55,413 bases of DNA, from assembly GCA_021153985.1 (NCBI GenBank), contig JAJKJM010000015.1, forward strand, positions 1 to 55,413. The letters run 5' to 3'. Positions within the stretch are counted from its first letter, which is position 1. Every line of letters begins with the position of its first letter. The translations under genes were made by a program, and so were the position numbers. Below, piece by piece: positions 1 to 8,559 of this stretch. The DNA comes from Polaromonas sp. Lineage in GTDB: Bacteria; Pseudomonadota; Gammaproteobacteria; Burkholderiales; Burkholderiaceae_C. Under the pieces are notes generated by a model. That model did not search any database. It saw only the letters and a list, made by a program, of their open reading frames with translations, and was not told where the DNA came from.

Positions 1-2109
1 GCCAAGGTCACAGACCAAGCCGTCAACATCAGCTCGGCGGTCGATGAGTTCATGGTCAAGTTCCTCGTCGCGCTGCTGGTGGTCATGCTGGTGTGTTTTG
101 TCAGCATGGGCTGGCGTGTCGGCATCGTGGTCGCCGCGGCCGTGCCCTTGACGCTGGCGGCGGTCTTTGTCGTGATGGCCGCGACCGGCAAGAACTTTGA
201 CCGCATCACCCTGGGCTCCCTGATCCTGGGGCTGGGCCTGCTGGTCGACGACGCCATCATCGCGATCGAGATGATGGTGGTGAAGATGGAGGAGGGTTAC
301 AGCCGTGTCGTCGCGTCCGCCTATGCCTGGAGCCACACTGCGGCGCCCATGCTTTCGGGCACGCTGGTCACGGCTGTCGGCTTCATGCCCAATGGCTTCG
401 CCCGGTCGACCGCCGGCGAATACACCAGCAATATGTTCTGGATCGTTGGCATCGCACTGATCGCATCCTGGGTGGTCGCCGTGGTCTTTACACCCTATCT
501 TGGCGTCAAGCTATTGCCTGAGTTCAAAAAGGTCGAAGGCGGCCACGAGGCACTCTACGACACGCCGCGCTACAACCGCTTCCGCCAGGTACTGGCGCGC
601 GTCATCGCTCGCAAGTGGCTGGTCGCCGCTTCCGTCATGGGGCTGTTCGCGGTGGCCATCCTAGGTATGGCGGTCGTCAAAAAACAGTTCTTCCCGATCT
701 CTGACCGGCCCGAAGTGTTGATTGAGGTGCAGATGCCCTACGGCACCTCAATCACCCAGACCAGCGCCAGCACGGCGACGGTAGAGGCCTGGCTGGCCAG
801 GCAACCGGAAGCGAAAATTGTCACGGCCTACGTTGGCCAGGGCGCGCCGCGTTTTTTCCTGGCCATGGGGCCGGAACTGCCCGATCCCTCGTTTGCCAAG
901 ATCGTGGTTCGCACCGACAACCAGGATGAGCGCGAGGCTTTGAAGATGCGGCTGCGCAAGGCGATTGCCGCCGGCCTCGCCCCTGAGGCGCGCGTGCGTG
1001 TCACCCAGCTCGTGTTTGGTCCCTACTCGCCGTATCCGGTCGCGTACCGGATCACGGGGCCGGACCCGGACAAGCTGCGCGAGATCGCCGCCGATGTGCA
1101 GCAGGTCATGCATGCCAGTCCGATGATGCGTACCGTCAATAATGATTGGGGTACGCGCACACCCGCGCTGCACTTCATCTTGCAGCAAGACCGGTTGCAG
1201 GCCGTGGGCTTGACCTCCAGCGCTGTGGCGCAACAACTGCAGTTCTTGCTGAGCGGTGTTCCCCTGACCGCTGTGCGCGAAGACATTCGCACTGTGCAGG
1301 TCACTGCCCGCTCGGCGGGCAACATCCGGCTCGATCCGGCCAGGATCGCGGACTTCACACTGACCGGTGCGAATGGTCAACGCATACCGTTGTCGCAGGT
1401 GGGCAAAGTCGACGTGCGCGCGGAGGAGCCGATCATGCGCCGGCGTGACCGCGTGCCAACGATCACGGTCCGGGGCGATATTGCCGAAGGCTTGCAGCCA
1501 CCGGACGCGTCGGCGGCCATTGGCCAGCAAGTTCAGCCCATCATCGACAAGTTGCCGCGCGGCTACCGCATCGAACAGGCCGGCGCTATTGAAGAATCAG
1601 GCAAGGCGATGACGGCGATGCTGCCGCTGTTCCCGATCATGCTGGCCATCACACTGCTCATCATCATCTTTCAGACGCGCTCGATCTCGGCGATGGTCAT
1701 GGTTTTCCTGACCAGTCCGCTGGGGCTGATCGGTGTGGTGCCGACTCTGCTGTTGTTCCAGCAGCCGTTCGGCATCAATGCGCTGGTCGGGCTGATTGCG
1801 CTCTCGGGCATCCTGATGCGCAACACGCTGATACTGATCGGACAGATCCGCCACAACGAAGCGGAGGGGCTGGCGCCATTCCACGCGGTCGTCGAGGCCA
1901 CTGTGCAGCGAGCCCGGCCCGTGGTGCTGACGGCCCTGGCTGCGATTCTGGCTTTCATTCCGCTGACCCACTCGGTGTTCTGGGGAACGCTCGCTTACAC
2001 GCTGATCGGTGGCACCTTCGCGGGAACGATTTTGACGCTGGTATTCCTGCCGGCCATGTACTCCATCTGGTTCAAGATCCGCCCGGCAACAGAAGCTGAT
2101 TCGCGCTGA
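1..2109 (+). CDS. RND-family efflux permease, 5'-truncated by window edge
   Basis: Inner-membrane proton-driven resistance-nodulation-division (AcrB/HAE1-type) pump. The reading frame is open from base 1, so the ATG at 52 is internal and the true start lies outside the window; about 700 residues are present against roughly 1,030 for the family. Visible are the transmembrane block with the characteristic motif GLLVDDAIIAIE (codons around 225-275), a long periplasmic pore/docking domain in the middle, and a second transmembrane block near the end (from about base 1615). The membrane fusion partner would be expected upstream, outside the window. The substrate cannot be told from this sequence. 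The next gene starts 210 bases downstream and is unrelated. Confidence 0.93.
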   Translation, partial: AKVTDQAVNISSAVDEFMVKFLVALLVVMLVCFVSMGWRVGIVVAAAVPLTLAAVFVVMAATGKNFDRITLGSLILGLGLLVDDAIIAIEMMVVKMEEGYSRVVASAYAWSHTAAPMLSGTLVTAVGFMPNGFARSTAGEYTSNMFWIVGIALIASWVVAVVFTPYLGVKLLPEFKKVEGGHEALYDTPRYNRFRQVLARVIARKWLVAASVMGLFAVAILGMAVVKKQFFPISDRPEVLIEVQMPYGTSITQTSASTATVEAWLARQPEAKIVTAYVGQGAPRFFLAMGPELPDPSFAKIVVRTDNQDEREALKMRLRKAIAAGLAPEARVRVTQLVFGPYSPYPVAYRITGPDPDKLREIAADVQQVMHASPMMRTVNNDWGTRTPALHFILQQDRLQAVGLTSSAVAQQLQFLLSGVPLTAVREDIRTVQVTARSAGNIRLDPARIADFTLTGANGQRIPLSQVGKVDVRAEEPIMRRRDRVPTITVRGDIAEGLQPPDASAAIGQQVQPIIDKLPRGYRIEQAGAIEESGKAMTAMLPLFPIMLAITLLIIIFQTRSISAMVMVFLTSPLGLIGVVPTLLLFQQPFGINALVGLIALSGILMRNTLILIGQIRHNEAEGLAPFHAVVEATVQRARPVVLTALAAILAFIPLTHSVFWGTLAYTLIGGTFAGTILTLVFLPAMYSIWFKIRPATEADSR

Positions 2110-2319
2110 GTTATTTTTTTGACCGCGCCGCTTTCCCGACACGTGGTGACAAGTCACACACTCGCTGCGTCAATTGTGACGCGCGCGCGTGATTGCATCG
2201 CGTGCGCGCACTGCCGCTGCGAGGCGAATGTAAGAATTAATTTCGTTACCTATCTTGCATGCGGCTGAAGCTTTTAATTTTTTGCAGACGTACCATGCGT
2301 TCTTTTTTAAGGAACTCTC

Positions 2320-2880
2320 ATGGCAACACCGTTCTTTGGCAAGCGAGAAAACGAGACACCGACGGGCCTGCGCAACAGCCCGGGAAACGGCTATGGAAAC
2401 ACCGGTTCGGCCAACACCTTGCATTCGACGCCTTTGTCAGGCCAGCAGAACACCGCCAAGCCCGTGAGTGAACCTGCCCCGTCGGCCGGCACCGTCAAAG
2501 AAGGCGGCAGCAAGCTGACGGTGGGCCCCAACATCAAACTCAAGGGCGTTGAGATCACCGATTGCGACACGCTGGTCGTTGAAGGCCTGGTAGAGGCCAC
2601 CATGGATTCGCGCGTGATCCAGATCGCCGAGCAGGGTGCATTCAAGGGCTCCGCCGAAATCGACGTGGCCGAGATTCGCGGCGAATTCAACGGCAACCTC
2701 ACGGTGCGCCAGAAGCTGGTGATCTATTCGACCGGAAAAGTCACCGGCATCATCCGCTACGGCAAGCTGGTCATTGAAGAAGGCGGCCAGCTCTCGGGCG
2801 AAATTCTTTTTGGCGCATTGGCAGCGGCCAAGCCGGCCGGCGTGGCCAGCGTGCCCAAGACAGGTTTGCAGGCGGTGTAG
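2320..2880 (+). CDS. bactofilin (polymer-forming cytoskeletal protein)
   Basis: A 186-residue bactofilin. The N-terminal ~65 residues are Asn/Gly/Pro-rich and probably disordered. From about residue 70 to 170 runs the beta-helical bactofilin core, with repeated short hydrophobic rungs such as TLVVEGLVEA, IDVAEIRGEFNGNL and KLVIEEGGQLSGEI. Family members self-assemble without nucleotide into membrane-associated filaments and scaffold cell-wall enzymes, chemoreceptors or stalk machinery. The start is set by AAGGAA at 2309-2314, five bases before the ATG. It is monocistronic here: the upstream gene ends 210 bases away and the downstream gene is convergent. No M23 peptidase, a frequent partner, is adjacent. 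Confidence 0.93.
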   Translation: MATPFFGKRENETPTGLRNSPGNGYGNTGSANTLHSTPLSGQQNTAKPVSEPAPSAGTVKEGGSKLTVGPNIKLKGVEITDCDTLVVEGLVEATMDSRVIQIAEQGAFKGSAEIDVAEIRGEFNGNLTVRQKLVIYSTGKVTGIIRYGKLVIEEGGQLSGEILFGALAAAKPAGVASVPKTGLQAV

Positions 2881-2902
2881 GAGACAGTTAAAACCAATAA
2901 AC

Positions 2903-2957
2903 CGGCAGCACCGGCTGCCGTCCACCTGGACACCCGCCCCGTTCTTGTCACGTGACA
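2903..2957. terminator. inverted repeats between convergent bactofilin and lrgB
   Basis: A 7-bp stem (2903-2909 with 2914-2920, loop of four) lies 22 bases after the bactofilin stop, followed by a perfect 12-bp palindrome TGTCACGTGACA at 2946-2957. There is no U-tract, so this is at most a candidate bidirectional end point or mRNA-stabilising hairpin. Confidence 0.3.
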
Positions 2958-2989
2958 GGATGGGTTGCGGGTTGTTGGCTTTCAGCCGG

Positions 2990-3718
2990 TCATGAAAGCC
3001 ACCTGAAGGCCAGCGGTATCAGCGCTGAGGCCAGCACCACCTGCAGGCCCAGCGCCAGCCCTGCGTAGGCGCCTGCATCCGCATTGACTTGCAAAGCACG
3101 TGCCGCGCCCAGGCCATGCGACACCGTGCCCAACGCGAAACCGCGCGCCGCCCAGCCCGATGAGCTCATCGGAATGCGCAGGGCGTCAAACAGGTATTTG
3201 CCGCTGAGCGCGCCGACCAGGCCGGTGACTACCGCGAACACGGCCGCCAGCGCAGGGATGCCGCCAATCTTCTCCGTAATGCCCATGGCCACCGGCGCGG
3301 TGACCGACTTGGGGGCGAGCGACAGCGTGACCTCCGAAGGAAGGCCCAGCGCCCATCCCAGCAGCAGCGCGGAGCCGCTGGCCGCGAGGCCTCCGGCAAG
3401 CGCCGCCAGCAGCAAACGGCCCCAGCGCCGGCGCAGCTCTGCGCGCCGCAGCCACAGCGGCCAGGCCAACGCCACTACCGCAGGCCCGAGCAGGAAGTGG
3501 ATGAACTGCGCGCCCGCAAAGTAGGTCGGATAAGGCACGCCGGTGAGCAGCAGGCCGCCGGCCAGGCACACGACCGTCCACAGCACGGGATTGGCCCAAG
3601 GCGGCTGGCCGAGCCGGGCGTACATGGCCTGTGCCAGTACGTACACGACCAAAGTTGCCGTCAAGCCGAAGAGCGGCGTGGCAGAAAGGTAGACCCAGAG
3701 CTCGACGAATTTAGGCAT
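2990..3718 (-). CDS. lrgB: LrgB/CidB family membrane protein
   Basis: A 242-residue integral membrane protein of the LrgB family. It shows the family-typical N-terminus (FVELWVYLSATPLFGL) and the conserved SLAPKSVTAPVA segment in the middle, with about seven predicted membrane helices. An ATG at 3760 in the same frame would give 256 residues, but the start at 3718 is preferred because it overlaps the lrgA stop by 8 bases (ATGCCTAA) and removes a basic, non-conserved leader. LrgAB was first described as a holin/antiholin-like pair. Related proteins transport small carboxylates: plant PLGG1 (glycolate/glycerate) and Bacillus PftAB (pyruvate). It is the last gene of a run glcD-like, lrgA, lrgB, which favours the carboxylate-transport reading (inference). 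Confidence 0.9.
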   Translation of the reverse strand: MPKFVELWVYLSATPLFGLTATLVVYVLAQAMYARLGQPPWANPVLWTVVCLAGGLLLTGVPYPTYFAGAQFIHFLLGPAVVALAWPLWLRRAELRRRWGRLLLAALAGGLAASGSALLLGWALGLPSEVTLSLAPKSVTAPVAMGITEKIGGIPALAAVFAVVTGLVGALSGKYLFDALRIPMSSSGWAARGFALGTVSHGLGAARALQVNADAGAYAGLALGLQVVLASALIPLAFRWLS

Positions 3719-4094
3719 GCGGAGCCTCTTCCGAATGCTCTTGGGAACGGTCGTCGCCACGGTCCCGCAGCAGGTGCAAGGTCAGCACGGTGACTGTCAA
3801 ACCGGCCAACGTGGACGCCACCACGACCAGCAGCATGCGCACGCCATACTGGTTGACCAGCGAAAGATGGGTCATCACGCCCACGCCGACAGGCACAAAG
3901 AGTAACGAAAGGTGCGTGAGCAGGAAGTCTGCGCACACTGACACAGGGCCTCGCACCAGCTCTGACTGCAGGCCAATGAGCAGCAAAACCATGCCGATCA
4001 CCGGGCCCGGAAACGGCAGGGAGAAGCCACGCGAAAGCAGCTCGCCGACGGATTGAAATACCAGTAGCCAGGCTAATCCGCGGAGGGCCGTCAT
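3711..4094 (-). CDS. lrgA: LrgA/CidA family membrane protein
   Basis: A 127-residue protein with four predicted hydrophobic helices and the LrgA/CidA signature: SLPFPGPVIGMVLL near residues 24-37 and the segment LLFVPVGVGVMTH near residues 64-76. The start codon at 4094 follows the stop of the GlcD-type dehydrogenase gene by 36 bases, and its stop overlaps the start of lrgB by 8 bases, so LrgA and LrgB are almost certainly translated as a pair. The C-terminal tail is short and acidic (DDRSQEHSEEA). See lrgB for the alternatives, murein-hydrolase control versus carboxylate transport. Confidence 0.9.
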   Translation of the reverse strand: MTALRGLAWLLVFQSVGELLSRGFSLPFPGPVIGMVLLLIGLQSELVRGPVSVCADFLLTHLSLLFVPVGVGVMTHLSLVNQYGVRMLLVVVASTLAGLTVTVLTLHLLRDRGDDRSQEHSEEAPHA

Positions 4095-4130
4095 GAGCGT
4101 ATGTGAAGAAACAACAGAACCATCGAAGGC

Positions 4131-5633
4131 CTAAAACCGCGGCAAATCCGGGTGCTTGATCTGCCCGCCGCGCACCAGCATTTTTCCGTATTCGGCGCAG
4201 CGGTTCAGCGTCGGGATCACCTTGCCCGGATTGAGCAAACCCTTGCTGTCGAAAGCGCGTTTGATGCTGAACATCTGCTCGTTTTCCTCGGCAGAAAACT
4301 GCACACACATGGAGTTGAGCTTTTCCACGCCCACACCGTGCTCGCCCGTCACGGTGCCGCCCATGGCGACGCTGGTCTCCAGGATGTCCGCGCCGAAGAG
4401 TTCGCAGCGGTGCAACTGGTCCGGGTCGTTGGCGTCAAACAAAATCAGCGGGTGCAGGTTGCCGTCACCCGCATGGAACACATTGGCGCAGCGCAACTGG
4501 TATTTTTTCTCCATCTCGGCGATCGCCAGCAGGATGTCGGCCAAGCGTTTGCGCGGAATGGTGGAGTCCATGCACATGTAGTCGGGGCTGATGCGGCCTG
4601 ATGCCGGGAAGGCGTTTTTGCGGCCGCTCCAGAAGCGCAGGCGTTCGGCTTCGTCCTGGCTCACGGCGATGGCGGTAGCGCCGCAGCGGCGCAGCACATC
4701 GCTCATGCGGCCGATTTCTTCTTCGACTTCTTCTGGCGTTCCATCGCTTTCACAGAGCAAGATGGCCTCGGCGCTGAGGTCATAGCCCGCGTGCACAAAG
4801 TCTTCCACCGCGGCCGTCATCGGCTTGTCCATCATCTCCAGGCCGGCGGGGATGATGCCTGCCGCGATCACCGCGGCTACGGCATCGCCGGCTTTGCGAA
4901 GGTCGTCAAAGCTGGCCATGATGCAGCGGGCCAGCCGCGGCTTGGGCACCAGCTTCACGGTCACTTCGGTCGTCACCGCCAGCATGCCTTCGCTGCCGAT
5001 GATGATGCTCAGCAGGTCGTAGCCGGCGGCATCCAGCGCATCACTGCCAAACTCGACTTCTTCGCCTTCAATGGTGAAGCCCTTGACCTTGAGCACGTTG
5101 TGCACCGTGAGGCCGTACTTGAGGCAGTGCACGCCGCCCGAGTTCTCGGCGACGTTGCCGCCTATGGTGCAGGCGATCTGGCTGGAAGGATCGGGCGCGT
5201 AGTAGAGGCCCAGCGGCGCGGCTGCTTCGGAAATGGCAAGGTTGCGCACGCCGCCCTGTACGACCGCCGTGCGGCTGGCCGCGTCGAGCTTGAGGATTTT
5301 GTTGAACTTGGCCAGCGACAGCGTGACACCCAGCTTGTGCGGCATGGCGCCGCCCGAAAGCCCGGTGCCGGCGCCGCGCGCCACCACCGGCAAGTCAAGC
5401 GCGTGGCAGGTCTTGAGCACGGCCTGCACCTGCGCATAAGTTTCAGGCAAGGCCACCACCAGCGGCCGCTGGCGGTAGGCCGTCAGGCCGTCGCATTCGT
5501 AGGGCGTGGTGTCTTCGTTGTTCCACAGCAGGGCATGTGCGGGCAGCACGGCTTGCAGCGCGCGCACCACCTGCGACTGCCGCTCTGACCGTTCAAGCAG
5601 GCTGTGTTGTTCAGTCGGGGCGGGGGCGTTCAT
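4131..5633 (-). CDS. FAD-linked 2-hydroxyacid dehydrogenase, GlcD/D-lactate dehydrogenase type
   Basis: A 500-residue flavoprotein of the VAO/PCMH fold (FAD_binding_4 plus FAD-oxidase C domain), oxidising a D-2-hydroxy acid such as glycolate or D-lactate and passing electrons to the respiratory chain. Seen: the FAD-binding loop ARGAGTGLSGGA, the CTIGGNVAENSGG segment, and C-terminal HAGDGNLHP and GTVTGEHGVGVEK motifs. The start MNAPAP at 5633 is chosen over an upstream in-frame ATG because it gives the usual family length (E. coli GlcD has 499 residues) and removes a non-homologous leader. No glcE or glcF lies beside it, so it may act alone or be a D-lactate or D-2-hydroxyglutarate enzyme. 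It is followed closely by lrgA and lrgB. Confidence 0.88.
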   Translation of the reverse strand: MNAPAPTEQHSLLERSERQSQVVRALQAVLPAHALLWNNEDTTPYECDGLTAYRQRPLVVALPETYAQVQAVLKTCHALDLPVVARGAGTGLSGGAMPHKLGVTLSLAKFNKILKLDAASRTAVVQGGVRNLAISEAAAPLGLYYAPDPSSQIACTIGGNVAENSGGVHCLKYGLTVHNVLKVKGFTIEGEEVEFGSDALDAAGYDLLSIIIGSEGMLAVTTEVTVKLVPKPRLARCIMASFDDLRKAGDAVAAVIAAGIIPAGLEMMDKPMTAAVEDFVHAGYDLSAEAILLCESDGTPEEVEEEIGRMSDVLRRCGATAIAVSQDEAERLRFWSGRKNAFPASGRISPDYMCMDSTIPRKRLADILLAIAEMEKKYQLRCANVFHAGDGNLHPLILFDANDPDQLHRCELFGADILETSVAMGGTVTGEHGVGVEKLNSMCVQFSAEENEQMFSIKRAFDSKGLLNPGKVIPTLNRCAEYGKMLVRGGQIKHPDLPRF

Positions 5634-5679
5634 GGTCAGACTGTAGGGCAAGCCGCCCCGGCCGGGTTGAAGAAATTTA

Positions 5680-5702
5680 AAGCGGCACGTGAAATGCCGC
5701 TT
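5680..5702 (-). terminator. Rho-independent terminator after the carbonic anhydrase gene
   Basis: Perfect 8-bp stem (5680-5687 pairs with 5695-5702, AAGCGGCA/TGCCGCTT) with a 7-base loop. In the leftward direction it is followed by TAAATTTCTTC, a moderately U-rich tail. It lies 19 bases past the carbonic anhydrase stop and would separate that gene from the dehydrogenase downstream. Confidence 0.6.
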
Positions 5703-5721
5703 GGGGTCCCGGCCTCGGGCC

Positions 5722-6510
5722 TCAGGACTTGGTGCCTGGAGCGGCTTTGCTCGCGCCGGGCGCGTCATAAAACTTGACCTTGCCGGTCTTCACGTCGTAC
5801 ATGGCGCCCACGATCAGGATCTCGCCCTTTTCTTCCATCTCACGCAGGATGGGGCTTTTCTCGCGGATCGTTTCCAGCGTCATGCGCACATTGCTTTCAG
5901 CCACCATTTCGACAAAGGCGTAGTTTTTGGACGTGCGGTCCTTGATGTCGGCAGAGACCGTGCTCATGGCCGGCTTGATCTTGCCGATGAGGCCTGTCAG
6001 GTTGCCCAGCTGGGCATCGTCGCAAGCACCCTTGATGGCGCCGCAACTGGTGTGGCCCATCACCACCAGCAGCTTGGCGCCCATGACCTTGTGCGCGAAT
6101 TCCAGGCTGCCCAGAATGTCTTCGTTGACGATGTTGCCCGCCACGCGCGCATTAAAGAGGTCGCCTATGCCCTGGTCAAACACGATTTCGGCCGGGGCGC
6201 GCGAATCGATGCAGGACACCACGCTGGCCAACGGGAACTGGCCGTCTGCGGTGGCCTTCACTTCCTTGAGGTAGTTTTGGTGGCGTGGCTTGCCTGAGAC
6301 GAAGCGCGTATTGCCGGCTTTGAAGCGCGACAGGATTTGCGCGGGCGTCACGGCGGCCTGGCATTCCTTGGCGTCCTGGATGGTGCAGAAGGTGCCGGGT
6401 TTGACGGTCTTGGCTGCGGCGGGCTTGCCTTCGGCGTGAACCACAGGCGACAAGGCGAGCATGGAGAGCAGGACGCCAGCTATGCCGACGGCCAATTGAT
6501 TTTTTTTCAT
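5722..6510 (-). CDS. beta-class carbonic anhydrase with signal peptide
   Basis: A 262-residue beta-carbonic anhydrase, a zinc enzyme interconverting CO2 and bicarbonate. Zinc ligands and the catalytic dyad are intact: Cys100 and Asp102-Arg104 in SCIDSR, His153 and Cys156 in GHTSCG. Residues 1-26 form a clear Sec signal peptide (KK, hydrophobic run, cleavage after VVHA), so the mature enzyme should be periplasmic, unlike the cytosolic housekeeping beta enzymes. Two extra cysteines at 42 and 50, ahead of the catalytic domain, could form a disulfide in the periplasm (inference). It is monocistronic, with a terminator hairpin just downstream. The 207 bases upstream hold its promoter, which I could not assign. 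Confidence 0.93.
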   Translation of the reverse strand: MKKNQLAVGIAGVLLSMLALSPVVHAEGKPAAAKTVKPGTFCTIQDAKECQAAVTPAQILSRFKAGNTRFVSGKPRHQNYLKEVKATADGQFPLASVVSCIDSRAPAEIVFDQGIGDLFNARVAGNIVNEDILGSLEFAHKVMGAKLLVVMGHTSCGAIKGACDDAQLGNLTGLIGKIKPAMSTVSADIKDRTSKNYAFVEMVAESNVRMTLETIREKSPILREMEEKGEILIVGAMYDVKTGKVKFYDAPGASKAAPGTKS

Positions 6511-6717
6511 GGAATCCCTCGTTGAACAGTTTGGTTTTTAACTATGTGTAGCCGCCGGGCCCTCACCCGGTGTCACCGCCGGCCCATCATAGGCACGAGC
6601 CGGTGCTGGACGCAAATCCACTTGTCGGACGGCGTCAGGCCGGTTGGTGCTATTACGCAAGATGCTTTGCGAGCCAAAAAGGCCGTGAGCCAGCGTAAAA
6701 CGCAGGCGGGGCGGCCC

Positions 6718-7617
6718 CTAACCCAGGCTTTTACGCAGCCAGTCGGCAAAAGCCGCGCATTCCCAGCGGTCCATGGTGCCGGTGCGCCAGCACAGGTAGT
6801 GCGCATGCGGGCTGGGAATATTACCGGCGAACACGGCGTTGCTGCCCAGGCGCACCAGTGAGCCGTTTTCCAGCCAGGGCGCGCCCAGCTTGAGGCGTAT
6901 GAGCGCGATGCCCATGCCGGCCGCAGCCGCGTCGCACATCAGCCCGATGTCGTTGAACTGCGAGCCATCGGCGGGCTCGGGCCAGTCAAGTTTGTGCGCC
7001 GCAAACCAGGTGCGCCAGGGCTCCAGCGGCGAGCGCAGCAGGCTTTCACCTTCCAGGTCTTCGGCGGCTTCAAAGGGGCCGTGCTCACGCACAAAAGCAG
7101 GTGAGGCCAGCGGCGCGACTTCATCTTTGCTCAGGCACACATGCTCCAGGTCCGCATAGCGGCCGGTGCCAAAGCGGACGATGAGGTCGGCGTCTTCAGC
7201 CACCACGTCCAGCAGGGGAATCGACACCTGCAGCGTGAGGTCGATCTCGGGGTACGCATCAGTGAACTGGCGCAGGCGCGGAATCAGGATGGAGCGCGCG
7301 AAGGTAGGCGTGACCGCCAGGCGTAGCTTGCGCTTGCCGGGCGTGGTGCTTTGCCCCGCCGCGCCGGGGAACTTCTGCAGTGTGGCCAGGCCTTCGCGCA
7401 CATGGGCCAGGTATTCGCTGCCCTCGGTGGTCAGCGAAAAATCCGCGCGGCCGAACAGCTTGGTGCCGATGATCTGCTCGAGCTGCTTGACGCGGTGGCT
7501 GACCGCGCTGGGCGTGACGCAGAGTTCTTCGGCCGCCTGCGTCACGCTGCGCAGGCGTGCCAGTGCTTCAAATGTCAGCAGGCATTGAATGGGCGGAATT
7601 CTTGCCGGCGTGGCCAT
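6718..7617 (-). CDS. LysR-family regulator, GcvA-like
   Basis: A 299-residue LysR-type transcription factor. The N-terminal winged helix-turn-helix (residues about 7-66, with SVTQAAEELCVTPSAVSHRVKQLE) is followed by the periplasmic-binding-protein-like effector domain. The opening IPPIQCLLTFEALARLRS and the SAVSHRVKQLE helix are typical of the GcvA/AmpR branch. The start MATPAR at 7617 is preferred to an upstream in-frame ATG at 7680, which would lie inside purU. It begins only 5 bases after the purU stop on the same strand, so the two are probably co-transcribed. Targets unknown; a one-carbon or glycine-related role is suggested only by the neighbour. Confidence 0.88.
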   Translation of the reverse strand: MATPARIPPIQCLLTFEALARLRSVTQAAEELCVTPSAVSHRVKQLEQIIGTKLFGRADFSLTTEGSEYLAHVREGLATLQKFPGAAGQSTTPGKRKLRLAVTPTFARSILIPRLRQFTDAYPEIDLTLQVSIPLLDVVAEDADLIVRFGTGRYADLEHVCLSKDEVAPLASPAFVREHGPFEAAEDLEGESLLRSPLEPWRTWFAAHKLDWPEPADGSQFNDIGLMCDAAAAGMGIALIRLKLGAPWLENGSLVRLGSNAVFAGNIPSPHAHYLCWRTGTMDRWECAAFADWLRKSLG

Positions 7618-7622
7618 ATCTG

Positions 7623-8471
7623 CTACTTGAAAATCACCGTCTTGTGGCCGTTCAAAAGCACCCGATGCTCGCTGTGCCATTTCACCGCGCGCGCCAACAC
7701 CTGGCTTTCGGTGTCGCGGCCCATGGCGGTCAGGTCTTCCACGGTTTTGCTGTGGTCGGCGCGTGCCACGTCCTGTTCAATGATGGGGCCTTCGTCCAGG
7801 TCGGCCGTCACATAGTGGGCGGTTGCGCCTATCAGCTTCACACCGCGGTCGTGCGCCTGGTAGTAGGGCTTGGCGCCCTTGAAGCTGGGTAAGAAGGAAT
7901 GGTGAATATTGATCGCGCGGCCGGCGAGTTTTTTGCACAGGTCGTTGGAGAGCACCTGCATGTAGCGCGCCAGCACCACCAGTTCGGCGCCTTCGGATTC
8001 GATGATCTCCAGCTGCTTCGCTTCGGCCTGGGCCTTGGTGGCGGCCGTGACGGGGATGTGATGAAACGGGATGTTGTAGCTGGCCGCCAGCTGGTAGAAC
8101 TCACGGTGATTGGAAACGATGGCGCGAACCTCAATCGGCAGCAGGCCCGACTTGCAGCGAAACAGCAAATCATTGAGGCAGTGGCCTTCCTTGCTGACCA
8201 TGATGACGGTGCGCATGGGCTGGGTGGTGGCGTGCAGCTTCCAGATCATCCCGAAAGGTTCCGCGAACGACTTCAACTGGCCGGACAACTCGTCGTGCGT
8301 GAGCTTGTCGCACGCGAACTGCACGCGCATGAAAAACAGGCCGGTATCGTGGTCGTTGTATTGCGCGGCTTCTTCGATATTGCCGCCGTTGTTCAGAAGG
8401 AAGCCGGAGACGGCATGAACAATGCCCATGCGGTCCGGGCACGACAGGGTCAGGATATAAGCGTGATTCAT
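7623..8471 (-). CDS. purU: formyltetrahydrofolate deformylase
   Basis: A 282-residue PurU, hydrolysing 10-formyl-tetrahydrofolate to formate and tetrahydrofolate and so balancing the one-carbon pool. Residues 1-80 form an ACT regulatory domain (starts YILTLSCPDRMGIVHAVSGFL); residues about 87-282 form the formyltransferase-fold catalytic domain. The catalytic Asn-x-His and Asp are in place: Asn188 and His190 in INIHHSFLPSF, Asp226 in ADLDEGPI, with the same spacing as in glycinamide ribonucleotide formyltransferase. Length matches the family. A GcvA-like regulator follows 5 bases downstream, and the divergent aminotransferase gene starts 88 bases upstream. Confidence 0.97.
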   Translation of the reverse strand: MNHAYILTLSCPDRMGIVHAVSGFLLNNGGNIEEAAQYNDHDTGLFFMRVQFACDKLTHDELSGQLKSFAEPFGMIWKLHATTQPMRTVIMVSKEGHCLNDLLFRCKSGLLPIEVRAIVSNHREFYQLAASYNIPFHHIPVTAATKAQAEAKQLEIIESEGAELVVLARYMQVLSNDLCKKLAGRAINIHHSFLPSFKGAKPYYQAHDRGVKLIGATAHYVTADLDEGPIIEQDVARADHSKTVEDLTAMGRDTESQVLARAVKWHSEHRVLLNGHKTVIFK

Positions 8472-8559
8472 AGGGGATGAATTGTCGCAGGTGAGGGCGG
8501 TGGCTGCCCGGAAGTGCCAGAATGCCAGAACACCCCCTTTTCAGACGCAGGAGACCGCC

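Noticed and set aside
2110..2319. T-rich tract after the RND stop as a terminator, and alternating GC palindrome near 2180-2215
   Set aside because: No stable stem precedes the T run, and the CGCGCG stretch is low-complexity rather than a clear inverted repeat.
6511..6717. Search for promoter or terminator between the LysR and carbonic anhydrase genes
   Set aside because: Only weak three- to four-base stems and no convincing -35/-10 pair were visible.
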